A DNA stretch of 64,000 nucleotides from assembly GCA_016868315.1 (NCBI GenBank), contig VGHE01000007.1, positions 1 through 64,000 of the forward strand, given 5' to 3'. Below are positions 47,232-54,917 of this stretch, in pieces (position 1 is the stretch's first letter; each line of letters starts with the position of its first letter). The translations under genes and the position numbers were made by a program. A model generated the notes under the pieces. That model had not been told where the DNA came from. It did not search any database and saw only the letters and a program-made list of their open reading frames with translations. Source of the stretch: Betaproteobacteria bacterium (lineage in GTDB: Bacteria; Bdellovibrionota_B; Oligoflexia; Silvanigrellales; Silvanigrellaceae).

Positions 47232-49103
47232 TCAGCTGGCGCGGATACGGGAGCCAGGTGCGGTTAGCAGGCGTGCGTGCAACTCTTCGTAACGCAGCTG
47301 AAGTCGTTGTTGAATTTCCTCGGCATCGCCCAGCCGCAAAAGTCCCTCTGCAAAGCGCCTTGCTTCGTCCACGTCTGTCTTGCGGATAATTTCTTTAATC
47401 AATGGGATGGCTGATGCGCGGCAGGAAAACTGCACGCATCCCAAACCAATGAGTAGTTCTGTTGCTATGGGATCTGAGGCAAGTTCTCCGCACAGACTGA
47501 TGCTCACATCGAGATGCTTCTGCTGCTCTAAAATCGACCGTATGCAGCGTAAAACCGCCGGATGGAACGAACTGTAAAGGTTTTGAGTATTGGGATTGTC
47601 GCGTTCAACACACAGATAGTGCTGGGTCAAATCGTTGCTTCCAATGCTCATGAAGTCACATTCTGCGGCAATATGGTCAAGCATTTGCGCCGCAGCTGGC
47701 GTTTCGACCATGGCACCGAAGCGCGGATAATGCAGTGCGCCGCGCTCGTCTTCCGGAATGTCGAGCCAGAGGGAATGAGCAATAGCTTTCACACGTCGAA
47801 TTTCACTGACGTCGGTAATATAGGGCAAAAGGATACGGATATTCCCAGAGGTATTTGCTCGCAGAAGCGCACGCAGTTGCAGCTCGAGAAGTTTCTGTTC
47901 GGCAAGCAAGAAACGTATCCCGCGGAGTCCAAAAACACCTTCGCTCGTGTTTTGTTTCTCGCGCATCGACATTGCGTTGTTTGGTGGATACGGCTTATCA
48001 CCACCGCAATCCAAAAGACGCAGAGTTGCCCAGCCCGGGGAGATGCTCTCGGCTGTGAGTTGGAAAAAGACCTTCAGTTGTTCGTCAGTACCAATAAATG
48101 ATGTTTGCTCTGCAGGATGTTCATTGAGATGCAAAAATTCCGTGCGCAATAGACCAATGCCTTCTGCACCTGAGCTCTTTAGGGCTCGCGCATCGACTGG
48201 GCCGTTTGCGTTGGCAAAGACGACAATCCGTTGTCCATCAACTGTGCGTGCGACGGACTGTGCGCTGGACTTGAGTTTCTGCTGCATCATCAGTTCGACG
48301 GCGCGCCGAGCTTCTGCTTTGCGCTGTTCGGTGCGACTCGGGTTGATTGTTATTTTTCCCTCGTGTGCATCGAGAATCACTTGCTGCCCATTGCTGCTCA
48401 TTCGTAAAATTCCTTCCGCGCCGAACACGGTAGGAATGTTGAAGCTCCGTGCAAGTATGGCTGCATGGCTGAGGTGAGAGCCCGTTTCTGAAACAAGTCC
48501 TGCAACTCCGACTTGGTGGAATCTGATGATGTCGTTTGGGCAAGGATGCTGAATAACAACAATGCGTCCCTTCAGATGCGACCATTGATGAGTCTGCAGA
48601 GACTCGGAATCACTCAGCGATGACAAGAGCAGTTCTTCACAGGCATCGAGGTCAAGAACCTTCTCTCGAATGTGTTGATCGCCCATAGATTCAACAACCG
48701 AGCGTACATCTTTGAATGCCTGAAGAACCGCAGAGGTGATGTCGAGTGACTGTCCGAACACCAAGTCCTTAATCCGCTCACTGAGAATTTCATCTGTCAG
48801 GAGCAAGGTGTAGCTGCTCATCACCTCAGGAAGCTCTTGGTCAGAAGTCTCATTTGCACGAGCTTGGGTCGGCAAGCTCTTTTTGGATTTTTGAATTTCA
48901 ATGGCATCGCGTCTCAGTTCATCGACGAGTTGGAGCGCCTTGCGCTGCGCATCGTGGTACTTCTGCCACTCGGAGTCAGGGGTATGTATAATAAGTGGGA
49001 CGTGTTTGTTGGACGATGTTCGGCCGGTCTTTGCCAGTCTACCGATCACCAACCCGTTGGATATGGGCTGACCTTGCAACGATTTCCTCGTTGTCGCTCT
49101 CAT
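47232..49103 (-). CDS. ptsI: PTS Enzyme I (phosphoenolpyruvate-protein phosphotransferase)
   Basis: Transfers phosphate from PEP to HPr. The start at ATG 49103 follows AGAGGGG and gives 623 residues, so the first 65 bases lie inside the 3' end of ptsH. The N-terminal QGQPISNGLVIGRL is family-like. The phosphorylated His213 is in TGSHLSHAAILARSFNIP. PEP-binding motifs LLRTEFLH and NDLTQHYLCVERDN are present. No GAF domain precedes it, so this is a plain EI rather than a PtsP (EI-Ntr) type. It is the last gene of the rpoN-ptsN-rapZ-ptsH-ptsI run. Confidence 0.95.
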   Translation of the reverse strand: MRATTRKSLQGQPISNGLVIGRLAKTGRTSSNKHVPLIIHTPDSEWQKYHDAQRKALQLVDELRRDAIEIQKSKKSLPTQARANETSDQELPEVMSSYTLLLTDEILSERIKDLVFGQSLDITSAVLQAFKDVRSVVESMGDQHIREKVLDLDACEELLLSSLSDSESLQTHQWSHLKGRIVVIQHPCPNDIIRFHQVGVAGLVSETGSHLSHAAILARSFNIPTVFGAEGILRMSSNGQQVILDAHEGKITINPSRTEQRKAEARRAVELMMQQKLKSSAQSVARTVDGQRIVVFANANGPVDARALKSSGAEGIGLLRTEFLHLNEHPAEQTSFIGTDEQLKVFFQLTAESISPGWATLRLLDCGGDKPYPPNNAMSMREKQNTSEGVFGLRGIRFLLAEQKLLELQLRALLRANTSGNIRILLPYITDVSEIRRVKAIAHSLWLDIPEDERGALHYPRFGAMVETPAAAQMLDHIAAECDFMSIGSNDLTQHYLCVERDNPNTQNLYSSFHPAVLRCIRSILEQQKHLDVSISLCGELASDPIATELLIGLGCVQFSCRASAIPLIKEIIRKTDVDEARRFAEGLLRLGDAEEIQQRLQLRYEELHARLLTAPGSRIRAS

Positions 49104-49392
49104 TCGCCCCCTCTGAAGCCGCAAAGCCAGTCTCGAAGAGATCTTTTACGGCCTTCAGGAGTTCATCGGCACGTGGGCCGCGGGTAATGAGTTCAATTTC
49201 GCTGTCTCGGCCTGCTCCGAGGCTCAAAATTGAAAGGAGGGAGTGACCTAAGGCTCTGGAATTTGTGGTTAAACACCTGAGTTCAAGCTCGGTTGGCCGA
49301 TGCGCCTGGGCGCAGCGGACGATACTGACCCCCGGCCTCGCGTGAAGACCCATGGGGTTCATGACGCGAACCCTGGTTTTGTATTCAATCAC
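49039..49392 (-). CDS. ptsH: Phosphocarrier protein HPr (extended)
   Basis: The phosphocarrier of the PTS, 117 residues. His17 in GLHARPG is the EI-phosphorylated site. Ser51 in GHSLLSILSLGAG aligns with the regulatory Ser46 of HPr, the HPr kinase target in other bacteria. Standard HPr is about 85-90 residues. Here about 27 extra C-terminal residues (acidic then basic, from ASEGANESDN) are encoded in a different frame from the overlapping start of ptsI. No HPr kinase gene is in the window. The gene is 3 bp downstream of rapZ. Confidence 0.93.
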   Translation of the reverse strand: MIEYKTRVRVMNPMGLHARPGVSIVRCAQAHRPTELELRCLTTNSRALGHSLLSILSLGAGRDSEIELITRGPRADELLKAVKDLFETGFAASEGANESDNEEIVARSAHIQRVGDR

Positions 49393-49395
49393 GGT

Positions 49396-50304
49396 CTACT
49401 CCCGGTCAAAGTGCCTATGTTCAATCTTAAGATTCGGAATCAAGGGGCGTAACCTTTTGCCGAGAGACTCAACAATAGCAACACTCCTGTGTTTTCCGCC
49501 CGTACAGCCAATCCCGACGCCCAAATAGCGCTTGCCCTCTGTTTTGTAGAGCGGAACAAGAAAGCTGAAAAGATCTGATACTTTGTCGACAAAAGTTGCG
49601 ACATTTGGATCGCTCAGGACAAAATCGGAGACCTTAGCATCGAGTCCGGTCAACGGACGAAGAGTAGCGTTGTAGTGGGGATTCGGAAAGCAGCGAACGT
49701 CAAACAGGGAGTCAAGATCTGCCGGGGTTCCGTGTTTGAAGCCGAAAGACACCAACAAGACGGCAAGCTCGAGATGCCTCGTCGATGGTGCATAATCATG
49801 GAAGATGATTTGGCGCAGCATTTGCGAGGACATTGCCGAGGAGTCGATCACTCGTGTGGCACATTTGCGCACAGGCTCAAGAATTTCTGCATCCAGTTCA
49901 ATCGCGCTTGAAAGGGTATCGGCCGCCGGATTTTCTTCATCACCCAAAATTGCACTCGAGAGCGGGTGTGAGCGGCGTGTTTCACGGAATCGATTCAAAA
50001 GAATTTCGTTCCTGGCTTCGAGGAACAACATGTCCACTTGTGCGATTTGGTTGAGTCTATCCCAGCAGCTCAGCAATGCGGTGGGCATGGAGCGGTCGCG
50101 CGCATCGAGTGCCAGCGCCACGTGTCGGGAATGCAATTGACCCGCCGCACAGGCTTCCAGGAACTGGGGCAGCAAAAGCGCGGGGAGATTGTCGACGCAA
50201 TGAAAGCCCAAATCTTCGAGAGCTCTGAGGGCAACACTCTTGCCAGACCCGGCCATGCCTGTGACGACAACAATTCTTGTTTGCGCCGAGTGTTGTTGAG
50301 TCAT
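49396..50304 (-). CDS. rapZ: RapZ-type RNase adapter / nucleotide-binding protein
   Basis: A P-loop protein of the RapZ (YvcJ) family. In enterobacteria it guides RNase E to the GlmZ sRNA and senses glucosamine-6-phosphate. The 302-residue protein has Walker A VTGMAGSGKSVALRALED, a DNLPALLLP segment and LFLEARNEILL. The C-terminal SFGFKHGTPADLDSLFDVRCFPNP and VGIGCTGGKHRSVAIVE are family-diagnostic. The RNA-binding role is inferred. It lies between ptsN and ptsH, as in many proteobacteria, with short gaps (11 and 3 bp). Confidence 0.95.
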   Translation of the reverse strand: MTQQHSAQTRIVVVTGMAGSGKSVALRALEDLGFHCVDNLPALLLPQFLEACAAGQLHSRHVALALDARDRSMPTALLSCWDRLNQIAQVDMLFLEARNEILLNRFRETRRSHPLSSAILGDEENPAADTLSSAIELDAEILEPVRKCATRVIDSSAMSSQMLRQIIFHDYAPSTRHLELAVLLVSFGFKHGTPADLDSLFDVRCFPNPHYNATLRPLTGLDAKVSDFVLSDPNVATFVDKVSDLFSFLVPLYKTEGKRYLGVGIGCTGGKHRSVAIVESLGKRLRPLIPNLKIEHRHFDRE

Positions 50305-50315
50305 GGCGAGGTCTC

Positions 50316-50822
50316 CTAGGTCACCGACGACGTGGGTGGGGCGGCGAGTTTGAGATCTTCCTCTTTTTTCAAGATTTCAAAGATCGCAGCGGGTGTTTGC
50401 GCGCGCAGCAGGCGCTCGCGCAAACTCTGTGAGCGCATCAATCTGCAGATACTCGAGATGAGCTGCAGATAGCTGGCCTGATGGGGATTGATTTTGGCAG
50501 GCGCCAAAACAACAAAAAAGAGTTGTGAATCTTCATTGTCGAGAGCGGCAAACGGCACGCCAACCTCCGACTTTCCGAAGGCAACCATGAGCTCCGATGT
50601 GTCGTGCAGAGTTGCGTGCGGTATGGCAACACCATGGTCAGCTCCAGTGCTTGCCTTGAGTTCGCGCTCCATAAGACGCGTGTAGATTTCTCTGACGTCG
50701 AGGTCGGTTCGAGTTGAGCCCACCAGGGTTGCAAATTCAAGCAACACGGAAGGCTTGTCGGTTGCTTTCAGTGAGGGGGCAATCCACTCAACTTTCATGT
50801 ACTCCGTGATACGGCAAGCCAT
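50316..50822 (-). CDS. ptsN: PTS EIIA-Ntr regulator (PtsN)
   Basis: A nitrogen-PTS EIIA protein, 168 residues from the ATG at 50822, with GAGG seven bases upstream; a GTG two codons earlier is also in frame. The phosphorylated His69 is in GVAIPHATL. The family fold is clear from LKASTGADHG, PFAALDNEDSQLFFVVLAP and LQLISSICRLMRS. No sugar EIIB or EIIC is nearby, so this is regulatory phosphotransfer. It is the first PTS gene after rpoN, about 107 bp downstream. An hpf gene, usually found between them in proteobacteria, is absent. Confidence 0.95.
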   Translation of the reverse strand: MACRITEYMKVEWIAPSLKATDKPSVLLEFATLVGSTRTDLDVREIYTRLMERELKASTGADHGVAIPHATLHDTSELMVAFGKSEVGVPFAALDNEDSQLFFVVLAPAKINPHQASYLQLISSICRLMRSQSLRERLLRAQTPAAIFEILKKEEDLKLAAPPTSSVT

Positions 50823-50860
50823 CCGCACACCTCAGCCCGAGGGTAAAAACTCTTTGTAAA

Positions 50861-50876
50861 CCCTAAGTAGTTAGGG
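50861..50876. repeat. Inverted repeat in the rpoN-ptsN gap
   Basis: A 6-bp perfect stem, CCCTAA with TTAGGG around GTAG, is followed on the minus strand by TTTACAAAGAGTTTTT. It could be a weak terminator or attenuator between rpoN and ptsN. Confidence 0.4.
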
Positions 50877-50929
50877 AATTTGGGTTGGGCTGTCAATTCT
50901 TGGCGGTGCTCAAACTCACATTTCTGAGT

Positions 50930-52654
50930 TCAAAAACGTCGGACGCGTTTAGACGAGGGGAGTATTCCAAGTGACTCCCGGTATTTTGCAACCGTACGGC
51001 GTGCAACTTTAACGTTTTTGTGACTCTGAATCCAATCAGAGATGTCTTGGTCGGAGAACGGTTTCTGCTCGGACTCTGCTTTGATGCACTCAGCGACCCA
51101 GGATTTTACGACTTCGTTGGCCAGTTCACCACCACTGTCAGTGCTCATGCCTGAGTTGAAGAAGTGCTTGAGCTCAAAAAGCCCTTGAGGGGTGTGCATG
51201 TATTTGTTGTTGGTGGTGCGCGATATTGTGCTTTCATGTAATCCAAGATCTTCTGCTACTGCCTTAAGTGTCAGTGGCTTGAGATGCTCTGGCCCTTCCT
51301 CGAAGAATGCCTTCTGTTTGTCGAGAATGACCTCAGTCACACGCAAAATGGTTTTGTTCCTGTCGGCAAGAGCTTTTACGAACGCACGCGCCGTTTTGAT
51401 GTTGTCGTTCACGAACTCTTTGAGTGATTTGTCATTTTCGGGCTGGTTGATTTCAGTACCGCTGTCACTTTTTTTGCCCTCGAGCGCAGCCTTAATCATG
51501 TTCTCGTATTTGGGCGATATCTTGAGCCGCGGAAGGCCATCTTCGTTGAGGCTGACCACCCATTCATTGTTTCTGCGAAAGATGAATACATCGGGTGAAA
51601 TGACCTGATCTTGTCCGCCACCAAATTGCCGCGCAGGGCGTGGGTCGAGTTCTTCGCGGATAAACACAAGCGCCTCTTTCACATCCTCGGGGGTACGTAC
51701 CAAAGCTCGAGTGATTTTCGCATCGTCGTTGGCTTCAAATTCTTTCCAGAAATCTCGAATGATCAATTCCTGAAGCAGGAATTGTTGCTCCTTGGCCTTG
51801 GTACGCTCGTGCTCCCGGAGGTAAGTCAGCAGCTGTTCTTGAATGCTGCGTTCGGGATCATTGAGCCCTTCAAATTTTGGCAAATGATGTTTGCGAAAAG
51901 CAGCAATGGCTTCTTTGATTGAGTCAGAACTCCGCGAGAGAATACGCAGAATTTTGCTGATGTCCTGCTTCTCGAAATCATCCCAGTGATGCTTCAAAAT
52001 TCGTTCGGCTAATTTCGGTGCATTCTTTTTTTGGCGCAGTTGAAGCAGCAGGCATTCCTGCATACCCGATGCACCGACTCCAGCAGGTTCACACTTCTGA
52101 ATCGCCTTTAAGGCATAACGCAGGTCATCGGGTGGGATGTTCTGCTCGCGTGCAAGTTCGTCAATGCTGGCTTTGAAAAAACCGTTGTCATCGAGGTACT
52201 GCAAGAGGAAGGTGGCGCAGTCGAGTTCATACTCGGTGAGGTGCATGAGTCGGAGCTGATCTTCGAGCGAATCGTGCAAATTTGACTCGGTGAGATTGAG
52301 ACGTTCATAACTCGGAGAATCAAATTCATTCTCTGAATTTTCACGTTGTAGGCTTTCTTCTCCTGGTAATTCGCGGAACCGAGAGAGAAGCTCATCGATA
52401 TCTGGCAGCACTTCTTTTTCGGGGTTCTCTTGCTGAGCTTTTTCTGTGTTGATTTGAGTGTCGAACTCTACAGCCTCAGTGTTCTCGGGAGTGTTTTCAC
52501 CCTCTTCAAGACATGGGTTTTGTCTGAGCTCCTCGGCGACTAATTCCTCCAGTTCTTGTCGACCAAGGGTCAGAATCTTGATGGCTTGTTGAATTTGAGG
52601 AGAGAGTACGAGCGTCTGGCCAAGTTTCAGACCTTGCTTTAGTTCAAAAGCCAT
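50930..52654 (-). CDS. rpoN: RNA polymerase sigma-54 factor RpoN
   Basis: The alternative sigma factor for -24/-12 promoters, which needs enhancer-binding activators. The 574-residue protein has the Gln-rich region I (LKLGQTLVLSPQIQQAIKIL), an acidic region II (about 60-130), and a core-binding region III. The C-terminal RpoN box ARRTVAKYRESLGILPSSK is intact, preceded by the helix-turn-helix (LHESTISRTTNNKYM). It is separated from the flagellin gene upstream by a strong terminator. It starts the PTS-Ntr cluster. No clear -24/-12 site was spotted. Confidence 0.97.
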   Translation of the reverse strand: MAFELKQGLKLGQTLVLSPQIQQAIKILTLGRQELEELVAEELRQNPCLEEGENTPENTEAVEFDTQINTEKAQQENPEKEVLPDIDELLSRFRELPGEESLQRENSENEFDSPSYERLNLTESNLHDSLEDQLRLMHLTEYELDCATFLLQYLDDNGFFKASIDELAREQNIPPDDLRYALKAIQKCEPAGVGASGMQECLLLQLRQKKNAPKLAERILKHHWDDFEKQDISKILRILSRSSDSIKEAIAAFRKHHLPKFEGLNDPERSIQEQLLTYLREHERTKAKEQQFLLQELIIRDFWKEFEANDDAKITRALVRTPEDVKEALVFIREELDPRPARQFGGGQDQVISPDVFIFRRNNEWVVSLNEDGLPRLKISPKYENMIKAALEGKKSDSGTEINQPENDKSLKEFVNDNIKTARAFVKALADRNKTILRVTEVILDKQKAFFEEGPEHLKPLTLKAVAEDLGLHESTISRTTNNKYMHTPQGLFELKHFFNSGMSTDSGGELANEVVKSWVAECIKAESEQKPFSDQDISDWIQSHKNVKVARRTVAKYRESLGILPSSKRVRRF

Positions 52655-52695
52655 AAAAAAAACCTCGATTTCCGCGAGTCCAATTCAAACAAATT

Positions 52696-52731
52696 AACAG
52701 AGCGGGATGCTTTCAGACATCCCGCTCTGTT
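52696..52731 (-). terminator. Strong intrinsic terminator after the second flagellin gene
   Basis: A 14-bp perfect stem (52696-52709 with 52718-52731) has an eight-base loop, followed on the minus strand by AATTTGTTTG. It is immediately after the flagellin stop at 52735. It insulates rpoN, whose start is at 52654. Confidence 0.9.
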
Positions 52732-52734
52732 ACG

Positions 52735-53607
52735 TTATCCACGCAGCAGGGTCAATACTGACTCTGGTAGCTGGTTGGCCTGAGCCAACACTGAGGTACT
52801 CGCTGCTGTAAGAATCTTGGACTGTGCCAGTCGAGCGGTTTCCGAGGCATAGTCGACGTCCCTGATGCGGGAAGCAGCTGCACTCAGGTTCTCACTGCTC
52901 ACATCAATAGATGTGATGGTTGAGTTCATGCGGCTCTGCATGGCACCGAGCGATGCTCGGAAGTCGGTGACCTTCTCCATCGCACCATCGATTGCGGAGA
53001 AGATGTCAGCCGTGTCACCTCCACCCAAAGTCTGACCCGTTTCACCTTCGATGCTTGTAGGCAAATCTGAGATCGCCTGGTTCAAGTCAGCTAGGTTGTC
53101 GAACTTAATGCGGACAATCCCAGAGGAGTCATCGCCATCGCGTGGTGCACTTGCGCCCACTTGGATGGTTAGATCCGTCTCTTGCTCGCCCGAGAGAATC
53201 TTTTTGCCGTTGAACTCTGTACCATCTTTGATACGTGAGAGTTCTTCACCCAGCTGTTCAAATTCTCTGTTCAAAAAGCTCCGTTCCTTTTCACCAACGG
53301 TATCAGAAGCTGCCTGTGTTGTGAGTTCCCGCATCCGCGTGAGGATGTTGTTCAGTTCACCCAGGCCACCCTCGGCCACCTGCAGAAACGAAACACCATC
53401 GCTGGCGTTGCGTTTGGCTTGCGCAAGACCCCGAATGCGAGCGCGCATGCTTTCACTGATGGCCAATCCTGCTGCGTCATCTGCGGATTTGTTAATCCGG
53501 ACACCGGATGACAATTTTTCCAGACTGTCGTTCATCTCTGCTCTATTTTGGCCGAGCTGTCTTTGTGCGACCAGACTCTCTACGTTACTCTTGATTCTTA
53601 AACCCAT
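52735..53607 (-). CDS. Flagellin (second copy)
   Basis: A filament flagellin of 290 residues with conserved D0/D1 ends and no large central variable domain. The N-terminus has MGLRIKSNVESLVAQRQL, KLSSGVRINKSADDAAGLAISE and RMRELTTQAASDTVGEKER. The C-terminus has RASLGAMQSRMNSTI, RIRDVDYASETARLAQ and ends in VLTLLRG. A hydrophilic segment (about 140-200, rich in Asp/Gly) is the only divergent part. It is the downstream member of a pair with the gene at 53693. The two share most of their ends and probably arose by duplication. Export is by the flagellar type III system. Confidence 0.95.
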   Translation of the reverse strand: MGLRIKSNVESLVAQRQLGQNRAEMNDSLEKLSSGVRINKSADDAAGLAISESMRARIRGLAQAKRNASDGVSFLQVAEGGLGELNNILTRMRELTTQAASDTVGEKERSFLNREFEQLGEELSRIKDGTEFNGKKILSGEQETDLTIQVGASAPRDGDDSSGIVRIKFDNLADLNQAISDLPTSIEGETGQTLGGGDTADIFSAIDGAMEKVTDFRASLGAMQSRMNSTITSIDVSSENLSAAASRIRDVDYASETARLAQSKILTAASTSVLAQANQLPESVLTLLRG

Positions 53608-53631
53608 GATACGTTCCTCCTTGTTGGACTC

Positions 53632-53652
53632 GCTGCTCAGACCCTGAGCAGC
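53632..53652 (-). other. Hairpin between the two flagellin genes
   Basis: An 8-bp perfect stem (GCTGCTCA with TGAGCAGC) has a 5-base loop. It lies about 25 bases upstream of the second flagellin start and has no T-run, so it is more likely an mRNA processing or stability element than a terminator. Confidence 0.5.
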
Positions 53653-53692
53653 GCATGCGTTTCAGGCGAATTTCACGAACGGGAAGTCCTCA

Positions 53693-54541
53693 TCAGCGGA
53701 GGAGTGAGAGAGCCATTTCTGGACGAGTGTTGGCTTGCGACAACACGGCCAAGCCGGCCTGGCTGAGAATGCGGTTCTGGGTCATGCGTGCAGTTTCCTC
53801 GGCGAAGTCCACATCACGGATGCGGCTCGAGGCAGCGGCCATGGTTTCTGTACCTTGGCTGATGTTGTTGATTGCAGCGCCCAGACGAGATTGAAGCGAA
53901 CCGAGAACAGCGCGCGAAGAGGCGATTGTCTCGAGGCCTTTGTCGATAGATTCGAGGTTGGAAGCCACTGTTTCACGGTCAGACGCAACCAGGTTGGTTC
54001 CGCGCACACCCAGTGTTTCGGCATTGATACCATCTGCGTTGTCACCGAATTTGAGTGTCAGCTGGTCGCTTTCGGTTCCGTTGTAGCCAACCTGAACCTT
54101 GATACCGTCTGGTTTGTCGTTAGAGCGGAGCAGCTGCAGACCGTTGAATTCAGTGGTTTCGGAAATACGGTCGATTTCCTGGCTGAGCTGATCAAATTCT
54201 TTCTGGATGTATGATTTTTCGCGCTCACCGACAGTGTCTGAACCCGCTTGCAGCGTAAGTTCACGCATACGCACCATGATGTTGCTCATTTCACTGAGAC
54301 CCGATTCGGCCACCTGAACAAGCGACACACCGTCGTTGGCGTTTCGTTTCGCTTGGTTCAAACCGCGGACTTTGGCGCGCAAGTTTTCAGAAATCGCAAG
54401 ACCGGCAGCGTCATCCGCTGAACGGTTGATGCGCAAACCAGATGCCAACTTTTCAAAGCTGTTACTGAGTTCGGCATTGCTGTTGGAAAGACCACGCTGA
54501 GCAACAAGTGATTCAACGTTAGTACGAATACGAAGTCCCAT
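53693..54541 (-). CDS. Flagellin (first copy)
   Basis: A filament flagellin of 282 residues from the ATG at 54541; eight further codons upstream are in frame but GGGAGG precedes this ATG. It shows MGLRIRTNVESLVAQRGL, FEKLASGLRINRSADDAAGLAIS and MRELTLQAGSDTVGEREKS. The C-terminal half has RAVLGSLQSRLGAAINN, RIRDVDFAEETARMTQ and ends in MALSLLR. It is similar to the adjacent copy, with a short variable section at about 140-190. It has the longer leader, with an inverted repeat and a possible flagellar sigma promoter. It is likely transcribed alone or with the second copy. Confidence 0.95.
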   Translation of the reverse strand: MGLRIRTNVESLVAQRGLSNSNAELSNSFEKLASGLRINRSADDAAGLAISENLRAKVRGLNQAKRNANDGVSLVQVAESGLSEMSNIMVRMRELTLQAGSDTVGEREKSYIQKEFDQLSQEIDRISETTEFNGLQLLRSNDKPDGIKVQVGYNGTESDQLTLKFGDNADGINAETLGVRGTNLVASDRETVASNLESIDKGLETIASSRAVLGSLQSRLGAAINNISQGTETMAAASSRIRDVDFAEETARMTQNRILSQAGLAVLSQANTRPEMALSLLR

Positions 54542-54628
54542 GACACACTCCTCCCTGAAGTTCACAGCCGCGACTCAACCCTTGAGTCCCAGCTCACCCG
54601 GTCGCCTCTCCTTGAGACTTTCCGAATG

Positions 54629-54672
54629 TGTGAGTCATTACCCAGTCCCTCCGGGTTGTTCCGTGACTCACA
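54629..54672. repeat. Perfect 9-bp inverted repeat in the flagellin leader
   Basis: TGTGAGTCA (54629-54637) and TGACTCACA (54664-54672) form a perfect inverted repeat separated by 26 bases. The interior also holds ACCC and GGGT, which could pair. It lies about 90-130 bases before the flagellin ATG, downstream of the candidate promoter. It may be a leader RNA structure or a dimer binding site. Confidence 0.55.
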
Positions 54673-54678
54673 TTTGCT

Positions 54679-54705
54679 ATTTCGTAAGAAGGAGTTGGTA
54701 CTTTA
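54679..54705 (-). promoter_or_regulatory. Candidate flagellar sigma-28 promoter for flagellin
   Basis: On the minus strand TAAA (54702-54705) is followed after 15 bases by TACGAAAT (54679-54686). This matches the sigma-28 spacing (TAAA-N15-GCCGATAA), but only four of eight bases in the -10. It is about 140 bases upstream of the flagellin ATG; the area around is AT-rich. Tentative. Confidence 0.3.
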
Positions 54706-54857
54706 GAAAAAGTTTAAGTAAATTTAAAAAATCAACATAAATTCAATATTTACATGCGCTTTGTTTTAAGTTCTCGACCGAGAGGGGCTATCGAAGGCAT
54801 TTGCCTAGTCTGAGTGATCCGCCGAGGCGAGGTGGCGGTTTTGCGGAAAAATCCCAA

Positions 54858-54889
54858 GCAAAACAAAAGCCCGGCACTCGGCCGGGCTT
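54858..54889 (-). terminator. Intrinsic terminator after htpX
   Basis: A 9-bp perfect GC-rich stem (54867-54875 with 54881-54889) has a five-base loop. It reads on the minus strand into TTTGTTTTG, about 30 bases after the htpX stop. The 375-bp gap between the flagellin start and the htpX end otherwise contains only the flagellin leader and AT-rich DNA. Confidence 0.8.
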
Positions 54890-54917
54890 CAATGAATCGT
54901 CTTGTGAGCGAGGAGTA

